In this document: positions 31,807 through 43,409 of the stretch, in pieces
Layout: each line of letters starts with the position of its first letter
Position numbering within the stretch: position 1 is the first letter of the stretch
Source of the DNA: Rheum nobile
Lineage: Eukaryota > Streptophyta > Magnoliopsida > Caryophyllales > Polygonaceae
Length of the DNA stretch: 64,000 bases
NCBI GenBank assembly: GCA_027886185.1
Contig: WOAB01000563.1
Coordinates: 930,001 to 994,000, forward strand
Direction of reading: 5' to 3'
Notes under the pieces: model-generated
Told to the model about the DNA's origin: nothing
Database searches by the model: none
The model's input: the letters and a program-made list of their open reading frames with translations, nothing else
Program-made: the position numbers and the translations under genes

Positions 31807-34800
31807 ATGTCATCGTCAAGCGATTCTGGATGGAGGGGGTTGTCGGAGTCGTCTTCGAGCGTGCACACATCTGTAGATGATGAGGTTGATTTGCAGGCGC
31901 CAATTTCTCCTGAGTACTTCAAGGTATGTAATATTGTAATTTTTATTGTATAAAATAATTAGATCTTAAATGTACTTAGTCTTTGAACTGTTTTGAAATA
32001 TGTTTAATTTTTTGATATTAGTTTGTAGAAATTTAATTATTAATTAGTCTCTAATGTAATAATTTTTGTATATAAATAGGGTGATTCTAGTGATGATGAA
32101 TTTGTAGCAATCGACTTCTCATCCCATTTTACTACTACTGAGATATTTCCTAGTAAGGAAGGATTGAGAGATTGGGTGCAAAGGGTAGGTTTTAGTCTTT
32201 TTATGGTGATCACTACTAAATCATCAAAGCCTAAAAAGATTATATTTCATTGTGAGAGATCCGGGTTACCTAGGTCCGGCAAGAAGAAGGTGTTAGTCGA
32301 TGGTAAAAAGGTCAGCCCGATACGAGTGAATAAAAATAGGTCAAAAAAGAAGGGTTATCCCTTTTTGCTGCATGGTACTTTTAGGGAAGGAAATGCTATT
32401 AGAGATCCTGGGTGGACCATATCGGTTGTTAGTGGATCCCATAACCATATGCTTTCGAGCACCTTGATCGGCTATGCATATGCTTCCCGACTTACGAAGG
32501 AGCAGTATAGGAAAGTGATGATTGATACTGCGGCGGGTGCAAGACCCAAGGTTATTTCTACACAGCTTAGGAATGAATATACGGGTTCAACGATTTCGAG
32601 GAAGCAGGTGTACACTGTTAGGGCTATGGAGAGGTTGAAATCCCTGAGCAATCTGAATGTGACACAATGGTCATTGGGATATTTGAATGAGAAAGGCTAT
32701 TTGTTGGACACTGCTACTAAGACGAGCGAAGATGGGAAGGAGGTTTTGGCGTGCTTGTTTATTTCTCATCCAGACGCTCGACATTTGTTGTGCATGTTCC
32801 CTAATGTCGTCATCATGGATTCGACATACAAAACCAACAGGTAAACCTTACTCTTTTTTTGTATTATGTGTAGATAATGGTATTTTCTGCGTGTTTAAAG
32901 TATTTTTTGTGTTGCATTTATAGGTACGGTATGCCTCTATTCCAGATTGTTAGGTTTACTTGCACCAACTACACATATTGCATTGCTCTTGTGTTCATGG
33001 AAAGGGAGATGACAAACCACTATACATGGGCGCTGAGACGATTGAAGTGGTTGTACGGGGAGAAAAATCTCGTATGCATCATGTCTGATCGAGAGCTAGG
33101 ACTGATCAAGGCTGCCAAACTGGTGTTTCCGAAGGTTCGTCATCACTTGTGTCAGGTCCATGTAGACCGTAATGTGAAGGCATATGCTAAGACGATGAAG
33201 ATTGACGAGAAGAAATTCTCGGGAAGTTTTCGTCGGGTGATGAGGTCTCACACAAAGGAGGAGTACAGAGAGCGGCTTGCTCACTTTAAGGAGATATAGA
33301 GTGAAGGCTTGGTGAGATATGTGGAGCAAACTTGGTTTAATGAGCATAAGAAGAAGCTGGTTGCGGCATGGTGTGATGATGTTCTCCATTTTGCCACAAG
33401 AACATCAAACAGGTAACTTTCATACAAACATTTGCAATCAAATTGGGTTATAAAATTTATTTAGTTAATTGTATACGAATATATTATTGTCAGGGTTGAG
33501 GGTCAACATTCTATGCTTAAGGACATGATTGAGACATCCGTCGGAGGGTTCGACACAATTGTGCAGCACATCGACAACATGTTTGTTGATCAGCATCAGA
33601 AGATCCGATTTGAGATGACCAAGAACTGCACTGCCTTTCCCATGGAGATAGTGAATGGCCCTAAGTGGGTTAAGGTGTTCTTCAAGCGCATCCTTGAAAA
33701 GTGCTCTGAAAAATGCCTGAGAATGTTGTATGCCCAAGTTGTGTTAGCAAATGAGGGAAAAATTGGGAACAAATGTGATGATTTTTGGTGGAGGTCCACA
33801 CTAGGGCTGCCTTGCCCACACACAATTAAGGTCTACGTGGAGACGGGTTACCCGTTAGTGCCTGAAGAGGTTGATATTTTCTGGAAGCAGATCCGATGGA
33901 AAGGGGTGGATGCTAAGGATCTTGATGTCGATGATGGTGTTTCACTGACAGCGGACAATGTCACGGTGGATGACTTCGTTGAAGAGTACTTATATGGGAC
34001 AGTTGAGGGATTTGATTTGAAGAAGATGGCGGAAAAGTGGCGTGAGTCAAAGGACCCTACATCGTGCGATATTCAAGACCCGCAATGTGGTGAGACCAAG
34101 AAGGGGAGGCCTAGGATGAATGCGAGAAAGACCGATACCAAGAGGAAAATGGGTTGGGACGAGCATGTGGATGCAAAAATGAAGAAGATGAAGGAGAAGC
34201 AGAAGATGAAGATGGAGGGTGAGGAGCTGGGAGTGGATGAGCTTGCAGAGAAAGAGACGACCAATGTGAAATCGTCTGTGGGATCAAAGGGATCGAAAGG
34301 ATGCCCTTCTAGCGGACGACCTCACAGTGGAGTTTCAACAACAAATGGGAGTGCCACTAAACCTGCAAAGCCGAAATCTGCTTCAAGCAAGTCCAAGTCG
34401 GCTTCAAACAAGCCGGTCAAGTATCTCGGCTTCAACTGGGGATACGAGAATATTGATCATTTCATGCTCGCCTACATTTCTAGAGTTCAAAATGTCAAAG
34501 GTGATGGTCATTATGGGTTCCGTTCTCTTGCCGTTTTGTTGTGTCGCCAAGAAGACGAGTACATTGATGTCCGGTTAGGGCTTTCGAAGCACGTCCCGGC
34601 ACATGGAGCCAACTACGTAGCGATGCTTGCGGAGGAAGCGTTGACGTTGGAAGAATTTGTTAGGAAATTGAATTATATTCCTTCACCGTGCACGACAAAC
34701 TTCTGGTGTGTAATGCCTATTACTGGGTTGGCGTTTGCCACGGAACACCAAGTGGCTGTTGTTGTCTTATCATGGTTCGGACCGCACACATGTCTTCCAT

Positions 34801-35070
34801 TGTGGGCCCCCCGGGTGCCGAGCCTCCGACAAAGGTTTATGCGATAGCACATGTAGGCAGGAGAGACCATTACATACCGGTACATGGAGTCATACTCTCT
34901 CGTATTTACTTATTCTTTCATTTTTTTTATAACTGTATTGTTTACGTGTATAGATTTGGCTTGTTAATGACCATTGTCCCATTCCACCGTCTCCAAGACA
35001 GTGGCGCATTTACAAGGATCCAAGTGTTGATGGATGGGATAGTGTTAGGAAACGGAACTCTGGAATTTAG
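31807..35070 (+). pseudogene. Mutator-like (MULE) transposase with OTU-like C-terminus
   Basis: Five exons with GT-AG borders: 31807-31923, 32080-32840, 32924-33412, 33494-34879, 34954-35070, all in phase. The first two encode an acidic start and a DNA-binding-type region. The transposase core has the first Asp in PNVVIMDSTYKTNR, the second in CIMSDRELGLIKAAK and the Glu in TRTSNRVEGQHSMLK. A Lys/Glu-rich linker with an RGRPRMNARK-like motif leads to an OTU-fold region (FMLAYISRVQ, GDGHYGFRSLAVLL, PITGLAFATEHQVAVVVLSW). Breaks: TAG at 33297-33299, and a one-base shift in the C run at about 34806-34811. The OTU catalytic Cys is replaced by Tyr. The transposase would cut and move MULEs in the nucleus. 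This copy cannot make the full protein. Confidence 0.8.
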
Positions 35071-35077
35071 GTTCCCC

Positions 35078-36175
35078 TGAGAGTTCCTTTCTTCAGTTTC
35101 TCTACTTTTGACGATGACAAATATTATGATACTAATGTTTTATCTCAAAGATGTGTTTTAAGGAACCACATGAACATACCTAAGGCAAGAAAGCCAAACA
35201 GGACAAGGGAACCAAAGGAACAAGACAGATGAAGGAAACCAGAGGAACTCAGGTGTGCCCAGAACGCAGTATGCGACATTGCGATTCCCGAGAAATCTGG
35301 GGACACACAACCTCGGACAAAAGTTGTTGAAAACGACTTGTCCGAAGCTTCCAAAAGCCTGCCATTGTCCAAGAGCAAAACAACAAGAAACCTAGAGACG
35401 CTGAACCTCGGACAGAAAATATGAAAGCGACAGGACATAGAGACGTCGCTGTCCAGAAGACAGTTCCCAAGCGGCCAGCTTGTTCAACCTTGGACGAAAG
35501 TATTTGGACAATGACATAGCAAGGCTCGTCTAAGGTAGTTGACCAACCAAGAGAGATTCTGAGCTGCCTAGGCTGTTTGCACATGCCAAGAACAACGTGG
35601 ATCAAGGAGAACCACTCATCCTAGGGCAAGCTCAATCTGTGGGAAGCCAGAGAGGATCAAGCTGCGAAGAATCCTCTATAAAAGGAAGAGTAACCCAAGG
35701 GTTATCTTTAAGCACTGAAACACGACTCATACTCATTAGCAAATATCTAGTGTGAACCTCCAAACAAGATCATCAAAGCAAACCGAGATCAAGAGGAACC
35801 AGTCAAGGAAGAAGAGCTGAGTGCTAAGTTCATGTGACTGTAAGTGATAGTTCCTAGGTGCGAAAGTCTGTTTCTTGGATTGATTATTGATTGTGTTAAG
35901 TTATCTAGGATTGTCTAACTGTGTGTAAGGCAAAGGAACTGTGTGTTCGTTCCTAGGATAAGTTGTAACCAAAAGAGGTAAGAAATCAAGAAGTAATCTT
36001 TGAAATCCTTTCGAAAGAAAGGTAGTGGTTTTTATCCTAGATTGCTAGTTGGCAATCAAAGGTTTCCACTATAAGGAACTGGTCATTTGTTTGATTGTTT
36101 ATTTCCGTTGTGAAAGGAACTGAGAATTGATATTCTGAGTTCCTTAAATTTTTATCTAATAATCACGATCCTACA
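35078..36175 (+). repeat. Copia-type 5' LTR (1098 bp)
   Basis: It begins TGAGAGTTCCTTTC right after the end of the MULE gene and ends CGATCCTACA. A primer-binding site follows at once. TTTTGACGATGACAAA near the start is a phrase I know from plant copia LTRs. The insertion removed or displaced the right end of the MULE. The left boundary is by analogy only. Confidence 0.6.
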
Positions 36176-36176
36176 A

Positions 36177-36188
36177 TTGGTATCAGAG
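36177..36188 (+). other. Primer-binding site matching initiator tRNA-Met
   Basis: TTGGTATCAGAG directly follows the LTR end at 36175, the standard position for plus-strand elements. Confidence 0.8.
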
Positions 36189-36225
36189 TAGAAAACGCTC
36201 TAGATCTTTGTTAAGTTTGCAGATC

Positions 36226-36540
36226 ATGTCTCAACCAAGCAAGTTTGAGCTCGGAATCTCCACCAACAAGCCACATCTCCGAAAGAAAGGAGAATAAACA
36301 TGGTGGGAAAAGTGCATGGAAAGCCACATCAAGACCAATGACTATCAATGCTGGAGGATAGTCGAAAATAGAGATGGCCACGTCGATCTTACCATGAAGG
36401 AAGAAGATTGGAAACCAGAACACTATGTCATCATGGAGAAGAATACCAAGGCCATGCAGTTCATCCTCAATGGATTGGACAGAGAAGACATGGACAAGGT
36501 CATAGGCATCAAGACGGCGAAGGAAATGTGGACTGTCAGT
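36226..36540 (+). pseudogene. Copia gag, N-terminal fragment
   Basis: It begins MSQPSKFELGISTNKPHLRK and hits a TAA at 36295-36297. It then continues in frame with WWEKCMESHIKTNDYQCWRI, LNGLDREDMDKVIGIKTAKE and MW, a copia gag (UBN2/DUF4219-like) pattern. It ends abruptly at about 36540, where minus-strand gypsy sequence begins. The rest of the copia element is gone. Confidence 0.7.
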
Positions 36541-36544
36541 CTTT

Positions 36545-37427
36545 GAACGTCTTTGACGCATCTGGGGGATCTCAAGTTGACGATTGCTTTGATTTGGTCC
36601 AGGCTGGCCTCTATTTCTCTTTGGGTCACCATGTACCCTAAGAATTTGCCTGAGGACACTCCAAAAGAGCATTTAGTAGGATTTAATTTCATGTTATACC
36701 TTTTTAATACTTTGAATGCTTCTTTTAGGTGTTCGATGTGATCTCGGGCTGCTTTCGACTTAACCAGCATGTCGTCTATGTATACTTCCATGGTGTCCCC
36801 AATCTGGTCTTTGAACATCTTGTTGACTAGTCGTTGATATATCGCCCCTACATTATTCAGTCCAAAGGGCATAACTTTGTAGCAATACGTACATTGGCTG
36901 GTTATGAAGGCCATTTTTTCTTGATCTTCCTGGTCCATCAGGATTTGGTTGTACCCACTAAATGTGTCCATGAATGTAAGCATTTCGTGACATGCGGTCG
37001 CGTTGACCATTGCGTCGATGTGTGGCAAGGGGAATGAGTCTATAGGGCATGCCTTGTTCAGATCTGTGAAGTCGATGCAGACTCTCCACTTGTCATTTTT
37101 CTTCTGTACTACGATGACATTTGCTAGCCATTCTGGGTATTTGACTTCTCTTATTTAACCTGTTTCCAGTAAATTTTTGACTTCGTCGTCTACGATCTTG
37201 TTCCGCTCTGGTGCGAATTTCCTTCTTTTTTGTTTGACTGGAGGATAAGTTGGATCTACATTTAGCTTGTGAGTAATAACATCGGGTGAAATTCCTACCA
37301 TATCCTCATGTTACCAGGCGAAGCAATTGGCGTTAGATCGTAAAAATTTCACCAGGCTAGCCCTGGTTGAGTCATTTAAATCTGACCCGACCCTTACTGT
37401 TTGTTTTGGCTTTGAAGGGTCCAATAC
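36545..37427 (-). pseudogene. Reverse transcriptase of element A
   Basis: The 5' part reads WRVCIDFTDLNKACPIDSFP, then MPHIDAMVNATACHEMLTFM, FSGYNQILMDQEDQEKMAFI, YCYKVMPFGLNNVGAIYQRL and the active site MEVYIDDMLVKSK. It ends at the junction with copia DNA. A stop at about 37157 interrupts the N-terminal part. The frame enters from 40089 onward across the inserted solo LTR. Confidence 0.8.
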
Positions 37428-40083
37428 TGTGATACCCCGTATTTATGTAAGGATATTTTGGGAATTTTGAGATTTTTCCCGAACACCCGTTTTGTACGTC
37501 AGATTTAATTCAGGAAGTTTGAGACATTCTGTAATGTGCTCAATATCTGTAATATTTTTCTCAGTGAAATAATATATAGACGACGTGCTTTGGATGTTAA
37601 TACTCGTTCGTGTACGATTATTTTTATCCCGAGTTAAGTCGATATCGTCCAAAAGCTGAGAAGGGCAAAGCCACGATGGCGGTGATCGCCGCAATTAAGG
37701 CGGCGACCGCCGCGAAGGGCTCGAGGCAACAGTGCCCTCGTCTTCTAGCTGGGCACGAAGACCAGAAAATGACGACCGCCGCATTAAGGGCGGCGACCGC
37801 CGTAAGTTGCCCGCCGTAGTGGTTTTGTGAGGCGGCGACCAGGTGAATGGCGGCGCCCGCCGCGAGCTAGCTAGCGGGTAAAACCCAGAAGTCACCGACG
37901 AGCCTCTGACGCGCCGATTTAGCCCTGCTCTGCCTCGTTGTAGACCATCATGGTGTCCCCTTGTGCTTTGGCTATAAGTTGAGGAGGTTTTGGGTCAGAT
38001 TGGGCACAAATCTCAGCCTAAATCTCTCAAATCTCTTCTCGCCGGAAAAGCTTGCTTCGCCGGAGTTTTGTGGTGATCGTCGGGGGTGTTGTTGGTGTGT
38101 TCCAATAGCCCTTGAGAAGCCTCTTGGTTGCCTTTGAAGGTCAGAACCCAAGCAAGGCCAAAGGGGAGCGTTTCGCGTGTGTTTGGTGAGTTTTCTGCCC
38201 TCGCCATTCTGTTATGGGCTCACCGCGGCGACCGCCGTGTTCTCGGCGGCGACCGCCATGATAAACGCGGTGCCCGCCGTGATGAACCCGGCGACCGCCG
38301 TCAGAAGGTCGTGGCTTCTTTTGGCCTCGGCCTTGGGTGGTCGTTGTTTGGGCGTCGTCCCTTTCGTATCCTTTCGTCTTTCTTTAGATTCGTACTGTTG
38401 TTATGTCGGATTTAACTTAGGGTTTCTTTATGGGTCGACTCGAAGGTTGTTGTGTTGTCGGAGCTATACCCGTGTCGAGCCCGGAATCCCGTCGTCGTTA
38501 GGCTTGTTCCAATTCAGCGGATTAAGGCAAGTGGCGGTTCGCTCTTGCTCATCGTTCCATATTTACATTAATTATCAGTTGTTTATCTGAGTAATTAATT
38601 TGGAATGATTACTGTGTTTATCTGGAATTGGTTTTGTTAACTATTTTGGAAATTAAAATATGATATTATAATAGGTTGTATATCTGCTAGAACAACGCTT
38701 TTATATATATATATATGTGAATTAATACAGATATTATTATAGGTTGTATATTGTTAGAACAACGCTATTTTATATGTAACTGGCCATGAGGGCATTGAGA
38801 TGAATTATTGATGCGTTTGTAACTGTTTAGTTAGAACGAGTATTCGTAGGAACGCTACTGTGTATCTCAGTACGAGTGCTAGTCGTTTCTTGATAACCTG
38901 GTGGTTAGGATTTAGTTCCTACCATTCTTCTTTAGTGCCGTAGTAAGGATTTAGTTCCTGATTCCGCCTTAGGGATTTAGTTCCCGCGGGATTTAGTTCC
39001 CGATTCGACTCTTGGGATTTAGCTCCCGAGTCAACTCCGCGTGTAGGGATTTAGTTCCCGACTCGACTCCGAGGGATTTAGTTCCTGATTAGACTCGACT
39101 TTGGGGATTTAGTTCTCGAGTCAACTCCGCCTTAGGGATTTAGTTCCTGAGGGATCTAAAAATATTATAACGTGTTGTGGGTTTTGAAATTAAATAAGAT
39201 AATGTGCCTGAGTGCACATAATTAATATACCTTTGGCGAGTAGTGCAGCTAAGTAAATAGTGTAGCTAGGAAAGCTCGTCTCGACTCTTGATCAGAGTAC
39301 GTTCTCTTTCCAATCTGGATTCGCTGTAAGCAGTGAGGTTGGTCGTGAACCGAAACATCTAAGTCAGCTTTTAAATCACTGATGTCTGATTCTTTAAACG
39401 TTCCAGATTTGTCATATTTCCTTAAGACTCACTTCCGTTGGAGTCTTCTTTCGGGTCGATTTATGCGAAGATTCAGTCTTCCAGAATCTTCTCTTGTGCA
39501 TGCCTTTTGTCATATTCAAGTAGAGTATGGTGGTTGACAAGCGTACTCGATTATTATTCGAGAGATGAGAAGTCTAACCTAATACGACTGCTTAGAACCT
39601 TCTGCTTTGTACCCTTGCATAGTCTTTCATTAGACTAACCAACCGTAATTATTCTCTGCATGGTTGGCTGGTGTCATCCGTTCGATTCGGCACATCAGAT
39701 AGAGCGAAGATATGAGGAGACTAGATTGACTATGAAGATGACGGTTGTTTTTGGATGTTTTAATGATTATCTTTTAATCAGGTTGAGATCCTTGGGCAGG
39801 TGATCATTACGATCACTACCCTTTTTGTAATATCTTTTATAAGACTTTCGTTGTACCTTGTTAAAGACTTCCGCTGTACTTTGTTTAAACTCTGTGTTTG
39901 TCCTATTCGGGATTGGGATGTAATCCCGGGACTCATGTTTTATATGAATAAAGTTATCATTTTGTATCATTGTATTTCATGATTTGTATTTAAATAGTAA
40001 AGCCTTGGGTGATCTCGGTAAGGAACACTGAGGTCACTGGCGGTAATACCTTTCCAAATGGGTTAAGATTTGGGGGTGTTACA
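37428..40083 (+). repeat. Solo LTR, family S2 (2656 bp)
   Basis: It starts TGTGATACCCCG, ends GGGGGTGTTACA and is flanked by the TSD AATAC (37423-37427, 40084-40088). A TATA-like TATAAG lies at 37974. GC boxes lie on both sides of it (37678-37861 and 38222-38300). From about 38990 to 39150 the phrase GGGATTTAGTTCC is repeated several times. It shares the block GGCAAGTGGCGGTTCGCTC with the solo LTRs at 53554-58515. It interrupts element A between protease and RT. The style is like LTRs of Tekay/Del chromoviruses, but no internal domain is left. Confidence 0.8.
37678..37861 (+). promoter_or_regulatory. GGCGG/CCGCC boxes upstream of the S2 TATA motif
   Basis: GGCGG, three bases, CCGCC at 37699-37711, 37789-37801 and 37849-37861, and a GGCG/CGCC version at 37678-37690. 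The last is 113 bp upstream of TATAAG at 37974. Further copies follow downstream (for example 38245-38257), so the TATA region is flanked on both sides. Confidence 0.5.
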
Positions 40084-40088
40084 AATAC

Positions 40089-41131
40089 GATCTCGTCTAA
40101 TTGTTCCATTTCTGGTTTGACGTATCGTTTGGTCCCCTCGCCGTCCTGTATTGCTATGCCGACTGTCGTTCGACCACCCCTTTCATTGATGTAATGTAGC
40201 ATTCCTTGGCAGCTCGATGGTCGCCTTTTATTTCCTGTACCCCCTACTTTGTTGTAAACTTGATAGTTTGATGATAAGTGGAAGGTACAACTTTCATGGC
40301 GTGTATCCAGGGTCTGCCAAGGATTGCATTATAAGGCGATGTGCAGTCGAGTATCAAGAACTTTACTTGTTGGTTAATGCCGCCAACATACGTTGTCAAC
40401 ACTATTTCACCGAGGATATGTTTGATTTCTCCACTGAAACCGATCAATGGAGTCAATTTTCGGGTTAAACTGTCCTCGCTTAGACCCATACTCTTCAGGG
40501 CGTCTAGTGTCAACAAGTTTGTAGAGCTATCTGTGTCGATTAGTACTCTACGTATGAGATAATTGCCAATTGACAAAGAGATTACCAGACCATCATGGTG
40601 GTCGCCTAGTTCTTTGGCCTCGGAGTCGTCGAAGGTGATGGTAGGCACATCTGCTATCTGTGGTTGTCGTGCCTCCGATCGGGCTGGTCTGTCACCTTTG
40701 CTCTCTTTGGCGTATCTTTTCGCGGCCGAGTATGTGTTTCCACACACGTCTGACCCTCCTGGGATGTTGTTAATGAATTTAGTATGTATTCGAGATGAGG
40801 GTTGGTCGGTTGATACCTGGTCTCTTCGATCCAGAGTCGCTTTTGCTTTATCAGAGACGACGTCACGCAAGAGTACTTGCGCGAGGAGCCTTGTGACCTC
40901 CTTGAATAGTGTGATGCATTCATCTGTCGTGTGACCATGATCTCTGTGGAATTCGCACCATCGGCTCATGTCTTTCTTGGAGTCTGGCTTGTCGCTCTTT
41001 CGGGGCCATCTTACGTCTTTTCCATACCTGTCGAAACTCTTGACGAGCTCTGACACAGAAATGTTAAAGTTGTAGGAGTGGACCTTTGGGGGTAGAGTCG
41101 GGTTGTTCTTCCAGTCTTTGGTTCCTGTCAT
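40089..41131 (-). pseudogene. gag C-terminus and protease of element A
   Basis: 41131-40244 is open: NPTLPPKVHSYNFNISVSEL, the histidine-rich knuckle WCEFHRDHGHTTDECITLFK, then the protease with ISLSIGNYLIRRVLIDTDSS and YNAILGRPWIHAMKVVPSTY. The protease active site reads DTDS where DTGS is expected, a single G-to-A type change. The coding sense continues to 40089 and, beyond the solo LTR, into RT. Confidence 0.75.
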
Positions 41132-41315
41132 AAGATTCGTTTACTTGGCATTAGTCGCTCCGTCCCTTGGGGTACGGTTGGTGTCACCTGTCGCGTCAAT
41201 GGTCCGAGGATGATCTTCGGTCGACTCGATCAGGGCTCTTGTTTGCTTTTGTAGGTTCTTCGTCTTCTTCCAGTCTAACTTGGGCCATGGTTTTAGCATG
41301 CACGTATTCGAAGCA

Positions 41316-41795
41316 TCAGCACATGTATTTGGTCAACTCACGATAGGGTTCACTGCCCCTGATCAGCCCCCAGCGGAAGGCTTCAATGGATGTTGGGACG
41401 TCACAGTGCGAGATTGCGACCTTCTCTTTGTTGTAACTATTAAGATAATCCCTTAGGGGCTCACCGTACCTTTGCACGATCTTGTATAGGTCGCTTGATT
41501 GCTTTTCCAATCTTCTATTGCGGGCGAACGGGATTTTGAATGAATTGACCAGATCGGCGAATGACGCGATCGAACCATGTGGCAAATGCATGAGCCAAGT
41601 TAGTGCGGGTCCCACGAGGGTCGTGCCAAAACGTTTACACATGACCGCTTCATGATTCCCTATTGGAATATAGATAGTCATTAAGTTTTGTTTGTAAATG
41701 GACATATGGTCGTCGGGGTCCCCGGTCACATCGTAGTTGGGCATGTTGGGGACGTTAAACTTCTTTCGGATCTCGACGCGTGTAATTGCTTCCAC
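41316..41795 (-). pseudogene. gag core of element A
   Basis: FNVPNMPNYDVTGDPDDHMS, MTIYIPIGNHEAVMCKRFGT, GPALTWLMHLPHGSIASFAD, DLYKIVQRYGEPLRDYLNSY and VAISHCDVPTSIEAFRWGLI form a typical Tat/Ogre gag capsid domain. Flanking pieces with stops (42442 start MADSENPMTIV; 42095-41859 MDGAITTPMAP) are its N-terminal part. Confidence 0.75.
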
Positions 41796-42483
41796 GAAGG
41801 GTGAGTCTTCGTATCCATCGATCGCCTCCTTTTCGATCGGCCGCGGGACTCCTGGAATCTAAATGATGTGATCGTCCAGAGTCTTCATGTGCTCGTTGAT
41901 GGCTTGTTGTATGAGGGCTTGGAGATCCATCGGTGTGGTAACCTGCGGAGGGACTACTCGAGCCTCGGTGGAATCGGTTGTGGTAACTGGAATGTTAGTC
42001 GCGAAAGTAGTGACCGAGAGAGTTTGAAACGTACCAATGGGTTGAACGATGCTCTGGGTGATTGGTGCCATGGGCGTCGTGATTGCCCCATCCATGTTGA
42101 GGTGTGTTTGGAGGCCTTCGGTATTGACTATGCGTCTCGATCCTTATAGGGCCGACGCGAACGAGTATACTTGCGATTTCAAAAGTTCATTTTCACGAGT
42201 TAGTCGCGCGATCTCGGTTTTAGATTGGATGCTCAGGGTTTCGGTCCTCAGGCATTGTTGGGCCAGTTCTTCTTGAAGGACACTCATGTTCTTTGCCAGT
42301 TCTGGATTTGATTGACCAAGATGGGAGGATTGGCGACGTCTGCGGTTTGATTGGCGGCGTGTGCTTCAGTCTAACTTCCGACCAAGGTGTCGGTTTGGAT
42401 TTGGTCGTCGACGATGGTCATGGGATTCTCGGAATCGGCCATGATGATGTGGAAAGGATTGGATCGGCAGTTGGTTAGATGTC

Positions 42484-42501
42484 CCACGGTGGGTGCCAAA
42501 T
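42484..42501 (-). other. Primer-binding site of element A
   Basis: On the minus strand the LTR end is followed by ATTTGGCACCCACCGTGGGA, the kind of TGGCRCCCACCGTGGGG primer site seen in Tat-type elements. I am not certain which tRNA it matches. Confidence 0.6.
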
Positions 42502-43001
42502 TGTTTTGGGGCGAAAAGACCGAATCGACCTAAATCGCCTAGAACGGGGTAACTAGACAACGACAAGATCAAAGTATCGAGACAATTCAAATCTAATAAT
42601 AACGAATCGAATGAAATTGAATGAATATAAAGACAAGCTTATCTCCTTAGAGGAAAAAGATTAACGAATCGAAGAACTTTGTCGTTGGTCGCTTAAATGT
42701 TTGAGCAAAGAACACAATCGGAAAGAAATCCCTTTCACTAATCAATGTTTGAGTGGAGTATGATAATGCTTATTTTTGTAAGCTCTGATGTTGTGTGCGT
42801 TACATAAGAGACCCTATAATATTTATGCAAAATTCTCAACTAATCTAGTAAGAATTATCCTAAATTCGTGTGAGACGTCGGGTCGCTTACCGTTTCTTAA
42901 CGTCTCGCAATTCCTCGTGGCCTCCGCTCGAGTCTTCGAAATTTCTGTCATCCTTGGATTACTGGACCGATGCATCAAAATTGTAAAATCGTGGTCCAAC
43001 A
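42502..43001 (-). repeat. LTR of element A (500 bp)
   Basis: On the plus strand it starts TGTTTTGGGGCG and ends GGTCCAACA. The LTR at 51944-52465 is a relative (shared GGGGTAACTAGACAAC and ACTTATCTCC phrases). The left side has the primer site. The right side (43002-43016) reads as a polypurine-like AGGGGGTTT on the minus strand, so this LTR seems to have internal DNA on both sides. Confidence 0.65.
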
Positions 43002-43409
43002 AAACCCCCTAATCAGACTAGGCCCGATTTCTGAAGAAAAAAAAGAAGTGGGTCTTAAAGTTTAATTAGAACCCGCCCATCTCATATAGTTTTCTTAATG
43101 CATGATGACATTGTACGTACATGATAAATTTTGTCGGTTAGCAATTTGTTGGATATTCGATTTTACGTACCATTTGCACATTGAGGTCCGCATGACCCAT
43201 TCCATAGTGTTGTTGGTGATAGTATTACCAATCATTGAGCGTCTTCATTTGAATTTGTTGGGCTTCTTTATTTTTGTATCAATTGATCGTCTTTGTTAAG
43301 GGAAAGTGTGGGAAGTGGCGATAGGGGTGCAACGGGTCAAGTTCAAGGAAGAGGAAGACGCAGGTGGTCGGATGAGTAAGAATAATTAGTGATGATGATC
43401 AGTGGTCGG
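43002..43409. other. Spacer without recognised features
   Basis: Apart from the polypurine-like bases next to 43001, I see no gene or terminal repeat here. It ends at the probable TSD GTCGG before the next element. Confidence 0.4.

Larger units (their letters stand above)
36541..43001 (-). mobile_element. Tat-type Ty3/gypsy element (element A), 3' part missing
   Basis: On the minus strand it runs 5' LTR (42502-43001), primer site, gag, protease, RT, and then breaks into copia sequence at 36541. Between protease and RT a solo LTR (37428-40083) is inserted. Style of gag, the CEFHRDHGHTTDEC knuckle, and RT with YIDDMLVKS point to the Tat/Athila branch, and the LTR and primer site fit Tat. Stops and a mutated protease motif show it is inactive. 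Confidence 0.75.

Noticed and set aside
38128..38590. Open frames in solo LTR S2
   Set aside because: They run through GC boxes and the LTR leader. No protein family is recognised.
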